From Ga0077536 sp035325705 (lineage in GTDB: Bacteria; Pseudomonadota; Gammaproteobacteria; Ga0077536), in assembly GCA_035325705.1 (NCBI GenBank), contig DAOKZI010000016.1, positions 25,297 to 89,296 of the forward strand: a DNA stretch of 64,000 nucleotides, written 5' to 3'. Each line of letters begins with the position of its first letter. The stretch's first letter is position 1. A program made the position numbers and the translations under genes. The notes beneath the pieces are model-generated. The model was not told where the DNA came from, did no database searches, and saw only the letters and a program-made list of their open reading frames with translations. Of this stretch, positions 25,842-33,151 are shown piece by piece.

Positions 25842-25884
25842 GGGCCGCGATACGCCTGCTGTCGAGCAGCCCTATTCGCGGCCC
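25842..25884 (-). promoter_or_regulatory. Strong hairpin between acpP and fabF
   Basis: GGGCCGCGA (25842-25850) pairs exactly with TCGCGGCCC (25876-25884). Inside, CTGCT and AGCAG form a second stem around a GTCG loop. No T-run follows, so it is more likely a processing site, mRNA stabiliser or partial attenuator than a full terminator. It could let abundant ACP be made in excess of FabF. Confidence 0.6.
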
Positions 25885-25913
25885 CGGTGTTCTGGTGGGT
25901 GTTGTTGTCGTGC

Positions 25914-26150
25914 TCAGCCCAGATTCTTGGTGATGTAATCGATGGCCTGCTGGACGGTGGTGATCTTCTCGGCTTCTTCGTCTGGAATCTCGGTCTTGAA
26001 TTCTTCTTCCAGGGCCATCACCAGCTCAACCGTGTCCAGAGAATCGGCACCGAGGTCGTCGACGAAAGAGGCTTCCTTGGTCACTTCCTCTTCTTTGACG
26101 CCCAATTGTTCGATGACGATTTTTTTGACACGTTCTTCAACGCTACTCAT
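25914..26150 (-). CDS. acpP: Acyl carrier protein
   Basis: The predicted protein has 78 aa from the ATG at 26148-26150 (MSSVEERVKKIVIEQLG), with GGGAGGA upstream; upstream in-frame codons are not used. It is highly acidic, with the phosphopantetheine Ser37 in DDLGADSLDTVELVMA. The length and the terminus ITTVQQAIDYITKNL are those of E. coli AcpP. It carries acyl chains for FabD, FabG and FabF encoded around it and for PlsX. AcpS, which attaches its cofactor, is encoded at 37.3-37.7 kb. Confidence 0.97.
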   Translation of the reverse strand: MSSVEERVKKIVIEQLGVKEEEVTKEASFVDDLGADSLDTVELVMALEEEFKTEIPDEEAEKITTVQQAIDYITKNLG

Positions 26151-26331
26151 TTGTGGACTGTCCTCCCAGCTCTGGTACAGCGGCTGCTGCGGCCCCGCTA
26201 GTTTAGTGGAAAAGAACCAAGTTTCAAGCAACTAAGTGCGTTCGACACGGTCAAAGCGGCGCCGCCGTCGGACGTCATTTACTCGTTTCCCTTCAAGTGT
26301 TTCGGGCTCCCTGTTCGGCACGTGCAACAGC

Positions 26332-27072
26332 TTAGGCCATGTACATCCCGCCGTTGACGTGCAGTGTTTCGCCGGTGATGTACGCGGCCTGTTCGGAGAC
26401 GAGAAAGGCGACGGCCGCGGCGATTTCTTCGGCCGCGCCGAGGCGCCCGGCCGGGATGCGCGCGAGCAGCGCCGCGCGCTGCGCATCGTTCAGCGCGCGC
26501 GTCATGTCGGTATCGATCATGCCGGGCGCGACCGCGTTGACCGTCACACCGCGCGCCGCGACTTCCTGCGCGAGCGATTTCGTGAAACCGATGACACCGG
26601 CCTTCGCCGCCGCGTAGTTCGTTTGTCCGGCATTGCCCGACGCGCCGACGACCGAAGTGATATTGACGATGCGGCCCCAGCGCGCCTTGATCATCGCGCG
26701 CACGCAGTGCTTGCTCAGCGTGAAGATCGAACCGAGATCCGCGTCGATCACCTGCTGCCATTCCTCGTCCTTCATGCGCAGCAGCAGGTTGTCGCGCGTG
26801 ATGCCCGCGTTGTTGACGAGCACCAGCGGCGTCAGCCCGCGCGCGGCCAGGGTCTCGAACAGGGCGTTGATGGACTTCGGATCGGTGACGTCGAGTTGCA
26901 GGCCCGCGTGATCGCTGCCCTGTGCCTTCAGGGCCGCGTCCAGCGCGGCCGCGCCGGCCTCGGTCGTCGAGGTGCCGACGACCTGCAGGCCCTGGGCCGC
27001 GAGGCTGTCGGCGATGGCGCGGCCGATGCCGCGGCTGGCGCCGGTGACGAGTGCGGTGCGACGTTCCGCCAT
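26332..27072 (-). CDS. fabG: 3-oxoacyl-ACP reductase
   Basis: The predicted protein has 246 aa, an NADPH-dependent SDR reducing beta-ketoacyl-ACP. It has the Rossmann motif TGASRGIGRAIA near residue 11, NNAGITRDNLLLRMKDEEW near 88, the catalytic Ser in SVVGASGNAGQ and YAAAK, and the C-terminal YITGETLHVNGGMYMA. The DNLLLRMKDEEW block is specific to FabG rather than other SDRs. It is located between fabD (4 bases upstream) and acpP (about 180 bases downstream). Confidence 0.96.
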   Translation of the reverse strand: MAERRTALVTGASRGIGRAIADSLAAQGLQVVGTSTTEAGAAALDAALKAQGSDHAGLQLDVTDPKSINALFETLAARGLTPLVLVNNAGITRDNLLLRMKDEEWQQVIDADLGSIFTLSKHCVRAMIKARWGRIVNITSVVGASGNAGQTNYAAAKAGVIGFTKSLAQEVAARGVTVNAVAPGMIDTDMTRALNDAQRAALLARIPAGRLGAAEEIAAAVAFLVSEQAAYITGETLHVNGGMYMA

Positions 27073-27076
27073 GTTT

Positions 27077-28009
27077 CTATGCTCCGAGGCCGGCGAGCGC
27101 CGCGCGCAGCTCGGCCGGACCGTTCAGGGTATGGACCTCGAGGCCGGCCGCGCAGCGCTTGACCAGCGGGGCGAGCACCTTGCCGGGCCCGCATTCGACG
27201 ACCTGCGTCACGCCGCGCGCGGCGAAGTGCTCGATCGTTTCCTGCCAGCGCACCGGCGAATGAAGCTGCGCGACCAGCGCGGCGCGAATGTCCTCGGCCG
27301 CGTCGTGCGTCGCGACGTCGACGTTGTGCACGACCGGGATCTGCGGCCGGTTGATCGCGATCGGCGCGATGCGCGCGGCGAAGCGCGCGGCCGCCGGCTG
27401 CATCAGCGCGCTGTGCGCCGGCACGCTGACGGCGAGCGGCACCACGCGCTTGGCGCCCGCCTGCTTCGCGAGCTCGCCGGCGCGCGCGACCGCGGCGGCC
27501 GCGCCGGAGATCACGATCTGGCCCGGCGCGTTGAGGTTCGCGCACTGGGCGACGCCGAGCTCGGCGGCCGCGGCGCAGGCCGCGGCGAGCGCGGGCTGAT
27601 CGAGGCCGAGCACCGCCGCCATGCCGCCGCTGCCGGCCGGCACCGCTTCCTGCATGAACCTGCCGCGATCCGCGACGAGACCGACGGCATCGCGGAAGGC
27701 GAGCGCGTCGCTGCACACGAGCGCCGAATACTCGCCGAAGCTGTGGCCCGCCATCAGCGCCGGCCGCGGGCCGCCGCAGGCGAGCCAGACGTCCCAGGTC
27801 GCGACGCTGGCCGCGAGCAGCGCGGGCTGCGTGTTCTGCGTGAGGTTCAATTCTTCGGCGGGTCCGGCGTCGACCAGCGCCCATAGATCGAAGCCGAGCA
27901 CCGAGGAGGCTTCCTCATAGCGCGCGCGCACCTGCGGAAATTCGGCCGCCAGCGCGGCGACCATGCCGACCGACTGGGCCCCCTGGCCGGGAAAGACGAA
28001 TGCGAGCAT
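27077..28009 (-). CDS. fabD: Malonyl-CoA:ACP transacylase
   Basis: The predicted protein has 310 aa. It loads malonate from CoA onto ACP. The nucleophile elbow is MAGHSFGEYSALV (Ser near 92). The N-terminal FVFPGQGAQSVGM, the carboxylate-binding Arg in FRDAVGLVADRGRFMQEAV, the active His in SVPAHSALM and the oxyanion segment AVLGLDQ are present. It lies 6 bases from the plsX stop. A normal length and order make this a safe call. Confidence 0.96.
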   Translation of the reverse strand: MLAFVFPGQGAQSVGMVAALAAEFPQVRARYEEASSVLGFDLWALVDAGPAEELNLTQNTQPALLAASVATWDVWLACGGPRPALMAGHSFGEYSALVCSDALAFRDAVGLVADRGRFMQEAVPAGSGGMAAVLGLDQPALAAACAAAAELGVAQCANLNAPGQIVISGAAAAVARAGELAKQAGAKRVVPLAVSVPAHSALMQPAAARFAARIAPIAINRPQIPVVHNVDVATHDAAEDIRAALVAQLHSPVRWQETIEHFAARGVTQVVECGPGKVLAPLVKRCAAGLEVHTLNGPAELRAALAGLGA

Positions 28010-28015
28010 GAGCGA

Positions 28016-29032
28016 TCAGAGCTCCGTTTGATTGACGAGTAGCTGCTCGAGCATGCTGCTGATCCGCTCGGGCACCGACTTGCGCACCTCGAGCACCGCC
28101 TCGTCGATTGCGCGGCCGAAGGACATTGCGTCGGCGCTGCCGTGGCTCTTGACGCAGATCCCGCGCAGGCCGAGCAGGCTCGCGCCGTTGTAGCGGCGCG
28201 GATCGGCCCGTTCGCGCAGGCGTCCCAGCGCGGGCCGCGCGAACAGCGCGCCGAGCTTGGCCAGCACGTCGCGCGTGAACTCCTCGCGCGCCATGTGCAT
28301 CAGCATGCCGGCGACGCCTTCGCTCGCTTTCAGCGCGACGTTACCGACGAAGCCGTCGCAGACGATCACGTCGACGTTGCCGGAGAAGATGTCGTTGCCT
28401 TCGACGAAGCCCTGATAGTTCAGCGAGCTCTGTTCGAGCAGCAGCGCCGTCTGCTTCACGCGATCGTTGCCCTTGATCTCTTCTTCGCCGATGTTCAGCA
28501 GCGCGACGCGCGGCGTCGGCCGGTTGTCGACGGCCGTGCACAGCACCGAGCCCATGACGGCGAAGCGGAACAGCTCTTCGGAGCTCGAGTCGACGTTCGC
28601 CCCGAGATCGAGCATGTGCGTGGTGCCGCGGATCCCGGGCATCGTGGCGCAGATCGCGGGCCTGTCGATGCCGGGCAGCGTCTTCAGCACATAGCGCGCC
28701 ATCGCCATCAACGCGCCGGTATTGCCGGCACTGACGCAGGCGTCGGCGGCGCGTTCGCGCACGAGATCCAGCGCGAGCCGCATCGAGGATTCGCGCTTGT
28801 TGCGCAGCGCGCTCGACGGCCGCTCGTCCATTTCGACTTTCTGCGGCGCGTGCTGGATCGTCAGGCGCGCGTCTTCGCCGGCCATCCGGTCCTGCACGCG
28901 CAGGATCGCCTCGCGATCGCCGACGAGGACGAGCTGGAGCTCGGGATGCCGGCGCAGCGCGGCGGTCGCGGCGACGACGGTGACCTCGGGGCCGAAGTCG
29001 CCGCCCATCGCATCGAGGGCGAGGCGGATCAC
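28016..29032 (-). CDS. plsX: Phosphate acyltransferase
   Basis: The predicted protein has 338 aa from a GTG (VIRLALDAMGGDFGPEVTV). It converts acyl-ACP to acyl-phosphate, feeding PlsY in phospholipid synthesis. Signatures are DAMGGDFGPE at the N-terminus, SSMRLALDLVRERAADACVSAGNTGALMA split across residues 85-110, LDLGANVD, and NGDVIVCDGFVGNVALK-type text (VDVIVCDGFVGNVALK). The position between rpmF and fabD is conserved. The C-terminus carries ERISSMLEQLLVNQTEL. Confidence 0.95.
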   Translation of the reverse strand: MIRLALDAMGGDFGPEVTVVAATAALRRHPELQLVLVGDREAILRVQDRMAGEDARLTIQHAPQKVEMDERPSSALRNKRESSMRLALDLVRERAADACVSAGNTGALMAMARYVLKTLPGIDRPAICATMPGIRGTTHMLDLGANVDSSSEELFRFAVMGSVLCTAVDNRPTPRVALLNIGEEEIKGNDRVKQTALLLEQSSLNYQGFVEGNDIFSGNVDVIVCDGFVGNVALKASEGVAGMLMHMAREEFTRDVLAKLGALFARPALGRLRERADPRRYNGASLLGLRGICVKSHGSADAMSFGRAIDEAVLEVRKSVPERISSMLEQLLVNQTEL

Positions 29033-29161
29033 GGGAATGTCTGGAGGATATGCTGTGGATGCAGTCGGGCGTGACGGCGGCGGCGGGCAGTGGCGGCGGC
29101 GCGCTGGCGGTGGACGGCAGGCGAGGATCTCGCCCTCGACCTGCCGGCAGCGACGACGGCC

Positions 29162-29338
29162 TCAGTCCTTGTTCGCGACGACCTGCTTGCCGCGGTAGTA
29201 GCCGTCCGGGCTCACATGGTGACGGCGATGCACTTCGCCGGTGGTCGAGTCTTCCGACAGCGCGGGGTTCTTGAGCGCGTCGTGCGAGCGGCGCATGCCG
29301 CGCTTCGAAGGGGTCTTGCGGTCCTGTTGAACGGCCAT
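29162..29338 (-). CDS. rpmF: 50S ribosomal protein L32
   Basis: The predicted protein has 58 aa from the ATG at 29336-29338 (MAVQQDRKTPSKRGMRRSHD), with GAGGAG upstream; a longer frame beginning at 29413 is rejected. The basic N-terminus and SPDGYYRGKQVV end are typical. This form lacks the paired zinc cysteines found in some L32 proteins, so it is of the C-minus type. It sits between yceD and plsX as in other gammaproteobacteria. Confidence 0.96.
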   Translation of the reverse strand: MAVQQDRKTPSKRGMRRSHDALKNPALSEDSTTGEVHRRHHVSPDGYYRGKQVVANKD

Positions 29339-29414
29339 CGTCGTGTCTCCTCGGGTCTGGGCCTCAAATTCATCGTGCCGCGCAGCCGCCGGCGGCGGCC
29401 GCGCGCGATTCATG

Positions 29415-29924
29415 TCACTTCTTCGTGCGCTCCCACAGCGCCTGCAGATCGGCGAAGGGTTTGCGCGGCGTCTCGGCGCTCGGCGCTCCCTCTTCGTCCG
29501 CCCCGTCCGGTGCCGCGCAGTCGCCGCGCGCGTGCAGCGCGATCATCGGGGCGGCGAGCAGCAGCTCGTCTTCGATCAGATCCAGCAGCTTGAGACGCTC
29601 GTCGGGCCGCAGTACCAGCTCGAAATCCTGCTCGGCATCGTCCGGCGCGGCGCCGATTTCGAGATCGACGTCCGCGCGCAGCCTCGTCACGTACGGCTGC
29701 AGGCAGCGCTGGCAGGTGCTCGCGACCGGCACCGAGAGCTCCCCCGTCACGCGCGACCGCCCGCTGGCGGACCAGCCGAAGCGCAGCTCGACCTGCGCGT
29801 CGCCCTTCACTTCGAAAGCCGAGCCGAGCCGCTTCAGCGCCGTCGCGGGGATTTCGCCCGCGAGCCGCGCGCCCTGGTGTGCCAGGCGCTTCGGATCGAC
29901 CTGTTCCGGCAGCTTGCCCTGCAT
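29415..29924 (-). CDS. yceD: YceD family (DUF177) 23S rRNA accumulation protein
   Basis: The predicted protein has 169 aa from the ATG at 29922-29924 (MQGKLPEQVDPKRLA). The alternative upstream start at 30050 would run through the promoter and into maf, so it is rejected. The family motif with cysteines is STCQRCLQPYVTRL (about residues 78-91). The C-terminus EDELLLAAPMIALHA and ALWERTKK fit E. coli YceD, which affects 23S rRNA accumulation and is cotranscribed with rpmF. It starts divergently from maf and 76 bases from the rpmF start. Confidence 0.88.
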   Translation of the reverse strand: MQGKLPEQVDPKRLAHQGARLAGEIPATALKRLGSAFEVKGDAQVELRFGWSASGRSRVTGELSVPVASTCQRCLQPYVTRLRADVDLEIGAAPDDAEQDFELVLRPDERLKLLDLIEDELLLAAPMIALHARGDCAAPDGADEEGAPSAETPRKPFADLQALWERTKK

Positions 29925-29934
29925 TGGGCGCGGG

Positions 29935-29962
29935 AGTATACGGGAAGTTGCAAGTCCGTAAA
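29935..29962 (-). promoter_or_regulatory. Sigma-70-like promoter for yceD-rpmF-plsX-fab operon
   Basis: On the minus strand TTTACG (29962-29957), a 16-bp spacer and TATACT (29940-29935) lead into the yceD start only about 10 bases downstream of the -10. The leader would be very short. It lies in the divergent region with maf and is the best promoter seen for the head of this operon. Confidence 0.45.
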
Positions 29963-30039
29963 ACGCCAGCGCTTTCGAACGGCTTGCCGACGACCGGCCG
30001 CGTCGCGCGGGACCGCTCGGCGGCGGCCGCATTTCCAGA

Positions 30040-30663
30040 GTGATCGACATGACCGCTGCCGTCCTGCCGGCCCGGCGTCCGCTGGTGCTGGCTTCTTCGT
30101 CCCGCTATCGCCGGGAGCTGCTCGGTCGCCTCGGATTGCCCTTCGAGGCCGCGAGCCCGGCGATCGACGAGACGCCGCGGCCGGCGGAGCACGGCGCCGC
30201 GCTCGCGACGCGGCTCGCGCTGGCAAAAGCGGCCGCGCTTGTCCCGAGCTACCCGACGGCGCTGCTGATCGGCAGCGATCAGACCGTGAGCTGCGCCGGC
30301 CGCGTGCTCGGCAAGCCCGGCACGCACGCGGCGGCGCGTGCGCAGCTCGCCGCCGCGGCGGGGCAGGAGGTGCATTTCGACACGGCGGTCTGCGTGCTGG
30401 ATGCGGCGAGCGGCCGCAGCCGCAGCGCCGTGGTGAGGACGACGGTCGAGTTCAGGCCGCTGACGCGCGACGAGATCGAGTGCTATCTCGCGCGCGAACC
30501 CGCCTACGACTGCGCGGGGGCTTTCAAGGTCGAAACCCTCGGCATCGCGCTGTGCCGGCGCATCGACGGTCCGGATCCGACGGCCCTGATCGGGCTTCCG
30601 CTGATCGCGCTGTGCGATTTGCTCGCGGCCTTCGGCGTGTCGCCGCTGTCACCAGGACAGTGA
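30040..30663 (+). CDS. yceF: Maf/YceF-type nucleotide pyrophosphatase
   Basis: The predicted protein has 207 aa from ATG 30040; the second ATG at 30049 is also possible. The family motif is LVLASSSRYRRELLGRLGLP (Walker-like loop), followed by IDETPRP, the catalytic Asp in GSDQTVSC, and YDCAGAFKVETLGIAL. The FKVETLG form places it nearer YceF (7-methyl-GTP pyrophosphatase) than YhdE. It is divergent from yceD and its last 15 bases overlap the convergent end of sppA. Confidence 0.88.
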   Translation: MIDMTAAVLPARRPLVLASSSRYRRELLGRLGLPFEAASPAIDETPRPAEHGAALATRLALAKAAALVPSYPTALLIGSDQTVSCAGRVLGKPGTHAAARAQLAAAAGQEVHFDTAVCVLDAASGRSRSAVVRTTVEFRPLTRDEIECYLAREPAYDCAGAFKVETLGIALCRRIDGPDPTALIGLPLIALCDLLAAFGVSPLSPGQ

Positions 30664-31614
30664 CAGCTTCTCGCGCAGCAGCGCCGCGAGCTCGGCGCCG
30701 AAGCGGCGGCTGACCTGCTGCAGCACGTTCTCGTGCGGCGTGAAATCGACCAGATCCTCGGCGCCGATGATTTCCCGCGCGACATAGCTCGCCGAGCCGA
30801 GCCCGTCGACGAGGCCGAGCTCGAGGCCGCGCTCGCCGCTCCACACGTAGCCGTTGAAGTAGTCGACGCCTTCCTTCAGGCGCTTGCCGCGGCCGCGCTT
30901 GACCGTGTTGATGAACTGCTGGTGGATCTCCTGCAGCAGGCCCGAGACGTGCGCAACTTCCTCCTGCTTCAGCGGTGAGAACGGATCGAGGAAGGCCTTG
31001 TGCTCGCCGGAGGTCAGCAGCCGGCGCTCGACGCCGAGCTTCTCCATCGCGTCGACGAAACCGAAGCCGTCCATGCGCACGCCGATGGAACCGACGATGG
31101 TCGCCTTGTCGGCGTAGATCTCATCGGCGGCGACCGCGACGTAGTAGCCGCCGGACGCGCAGATGTCCTGCAGCACCGCGTAGATCGGCACCTTGGGGTG
31201 CTCCTTCTTCAGCCGGTAGATCTCGTCGTTGATGTAGCCCGACTGCACGGGGCTGCCGCCCGGGCTGTTGATGCGCAGGATCACGCCGCGCGTGCGCTTG
31301 TCCTCGAACGCATTGCGCAGGCCGGTGACGATGGTGTCGGCGCTGGCCTGCGTATCGCTCGCGATGATGCCCTGCAGGTCGACCACTGCCGTGATCGCGC
31401 GGGCGCCGACGAAGGCGCCCGGCGTGCTGCTGCGCCAGGACACGATGAACAGGCCCAGCACGTAGAGCAGCACCGCGAGCTTGAAGAAGATGCTCCAGCG
31501 CCGCGCGCTGCGCTGCTCGCGCAGGACGTCGTAGGCGAAACGCTTGAGTAGCTGGCGCTCCCAGTCGGCCTCGGCCGGCGGGGGGCTGGGCACGGGGTCG
31601 GGTCGATCGTTCAT
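30649..31614 (-). CDS. sppA: Signal peptide peptidase SppA, short 36-kDa type
   Basis: The predicted protein has 321 aa, a membrane-anchored S49 serine peptidase that degrades cleaved signal peptides. There is a transmembrane segment near 47-60 (FFKLAVLLYVLGLFIVSW). Catalytic-domain signatures are ILRINSPGGSPVQSGYINDE, the nucleophile in QDICASGGYYVAVAAD and the general-base region ATIVGSIGVRMDGF; the dyad Lys should be in the following strand (the K-rich region near SGEHKAF). The short form is half the E. coli tandem SppA. It is immediately downstream of rluC and conserved there. Confidence 0.92.
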   Translation of the reverse strand: MNDRPDPVPSPPPAEADWERQLLKRFAYDVLREQRSARRWSIFFKLAVLLYVLGLFIVSWRSSTPGAFVGARAITAVVDLQGIIASDTQASADTIVTGLRNAFEDKRTRGVILRINSPGGSPVQSGYINDEIYRLKKEHPKVPIYAVLQDICASGGYYVAVAADEIYADKATIVGSIGVRMDGFGFVDAMEKLGVERRLLTSGEHKAFLDPFSPLKQEEVAHVSGLLQEIHQQFINTVKRGRGKRLKEGVDYFNGYVWSGERGLELGLVDGLGSASYVAREIIGAEDLVDFTPHENVLQQVSRRFGAELAALLREKLSLSW

Positions 31615-31723
31615 CTGCAGGGTTCACTCCTGGCGCGGGGTCGGGTCGGATCGCATGGTTGGTCGATTCTAAGGAAACCGGATCCGGATGCGCAGTTGCC
31701 GCCGGCCCGACCGTGCGTCGGGA

Positions 31724-32692
31724 TCAAGGGTCTTGCTCGGCGCCCAGCGCGGCGAGCACCGCGGCCAGCTCCGCTGGCAGCGGCGCGGTGAAGGACAGCG
31801 GCCGGTCGAGCACGAACTCGAGGCGCTCCGCATGCAGGAACAGGCGCTTCAAGCCCAGCGCCTTCAGGCGGCGATTGAACTCGGTATCGCCGTAGCGCTC
31901 GTCGCCGGCGACCGGATGCCCGAGATGCGCGGCGTGGGCCCGGATCTGGTGCGTGCGGCCCGTGTCCAGCTTCACCGCCGCCAGGGTCGCGCCATCGTAG
32001 CGATGGCGGACGCGGAACTCGGTGCGCGCGGGCATGCCGTCGGGGCGCACGACGGCGTGCTTCTCCCCGTGCCGATCCGGCTCCATCGCGAGCGCTGCGC
32101 GGCAGTCGATCGGGCGTGCGGGCAGGCGCCCGGCCAGCAGCGCGAGATAGGCCTTGTGCATGCGTCCCGCGCGCAGGGCTTCGTGCAGACGCCGCAGCGT
32201 CGCCGGATCGCGCGCGAACAGCAGACAGCCGGAGGTCTCGCGATCGAGACGATGGACCAGATCGATGCGCCCGCCTGCCGGCCGCAGGTCGCGCACGACG
32301 TCGATGAGCCCGTAGTCCAGGCCCGATCCGCCGTGCACGGCGATGCCGGCCGGCTTGTCGAGGACCAGCAGCCGTTCGTCTTCGTAGAGGATGCGGGCCT
32401 CGACGTTCGCGAGCACGGAGCGCGAGAGGCGCGGGGCTGCGGCGGGCGCGGCCGTGAACGGCGGGATGCGGATCCTGTCGCCGGCGTTGAGCCGCTGCTG
32501 CGGCGCCGCGCGGCGTCCGTTGACGCGCACCTCGCCGCTGCGAATCACGCGATAGACGTAGGCGCGCGGCGCGCCTTGCAGCTCGGCGGCGAGGAAGTTG
32601 TCGAGCCGCCGCGCGGCGTGCTCGGGCCCGACCTCGACGCTGCGCACGCCGCTGCGCGCTTGCGCCGGCGGCTTCGCTGGGGGCTCGCTCAC
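31724..32692 (-). CDS. rluC: 23S rRNA pseudouridine synthase RluC
   Basis: The predicted protein has 322 aa from the GTG at 32690-32692 (VSEPPAKPPAQARSG), with AGGA upstream. An ATG at 32806 would place the start beyond the rne promoter and is rejected. An S4 domain covers about 30-95 (RRLDNFLAAELQ, IRSGEVRVNGRR). The synthase domain has the catalytic Asp in HRLDRETSGCLLFAR and the RTHQIRAHAAHLGHPV block. It modifies U955, U2504 and U2580 of 23S rRNA in E. coli. It is divergent from rne, the usual gammaproteobacterial arrangement. Confidence 0.92.
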   Translation of the reverse strand: MSEPPAKPPAQARSGVRSVEVGPEHAARRLDNFLAAELQGAPRAYVYRVIRSGEVRVNGRRAAPQQRLNAGDRIRIPPFTAAPAAAPRLSRSVLANVEARILYEDERLLVLDKPAGIAVHGGSGLDYGLIDVVRDLRPAGGRIDLVHRLDRETSGCLLFARDPATLRRLHEALRAGRMHKAYLALLAGRLPARPIDCRAALAMEPDRHGEKHAVVRPDGMPARTEFRVRHRYDGATLAAVKLDTGRTHQIRAHAAHLGHPVAGDERYGDTEFNRRLKALGLKRLFLHAERLEFVLDRPLSFTAPLPAELAAVLAALGAEQDP

Positions 32693-33151
32693 GCCGTGTC
32701 CTGCCTCGTCTTCTGCGATCTCGTGCGCGTTGCCGCGGCTCTGCAACGCTGATATATTCGCCGCGACTCTGTGCCGCGCGCACCGTGAATTGTGTTCAGA
32801 CACCAATCGTTAGCGCGGATAGCCACGGCAGTTTATCAGCAGTTCGCACGAGGCGCGTGGATCACGCAGCGCCCGCATCGAGAGCATGTCCGCCCTGCTT
32901 GCCGATGACTGATGAATCGCCGCGCCTGAGGTCACGAGCGCGACAGTTCCGACACGTCCAGTGTGCGCGCCGTTTCGTCACCGCGCTGACTATCGTCCAC
33001 TTCCGGTCAACCCCGGCCAGAGCGTAATCGACCTCGGGCTTTCGCGCCCGCGGGTCCGCGCAACGCATCGCATCCGTCGCCGCCCTCGCCTGCATATCGC
33101 CTGGCCGGCCCGTCGCGCTGACACGGATGCGCAGCCAGGGATTCCGACACA
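32693..33151 (+). promoter_or_regulatory. rluC-rne divergent region and long rne 5' leader
   Basis: This is 459 bases without a gene. A good promoter for rne is TTGCCG (32730-32735), a 17-bp spacer and TATATT (32753-32758), which places the transcript start near 32765 and gives a leader of about 390 nt. E. coli rne has a 361-nt leader through which RNase E autoregulates its own mRNA, so the length is suggestive. Primary sequence similarity to that leader is not obvious by eye. GC-rich palindromic stretches occur throughout, but I do not assign individual stems. Confidence 0.5.
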
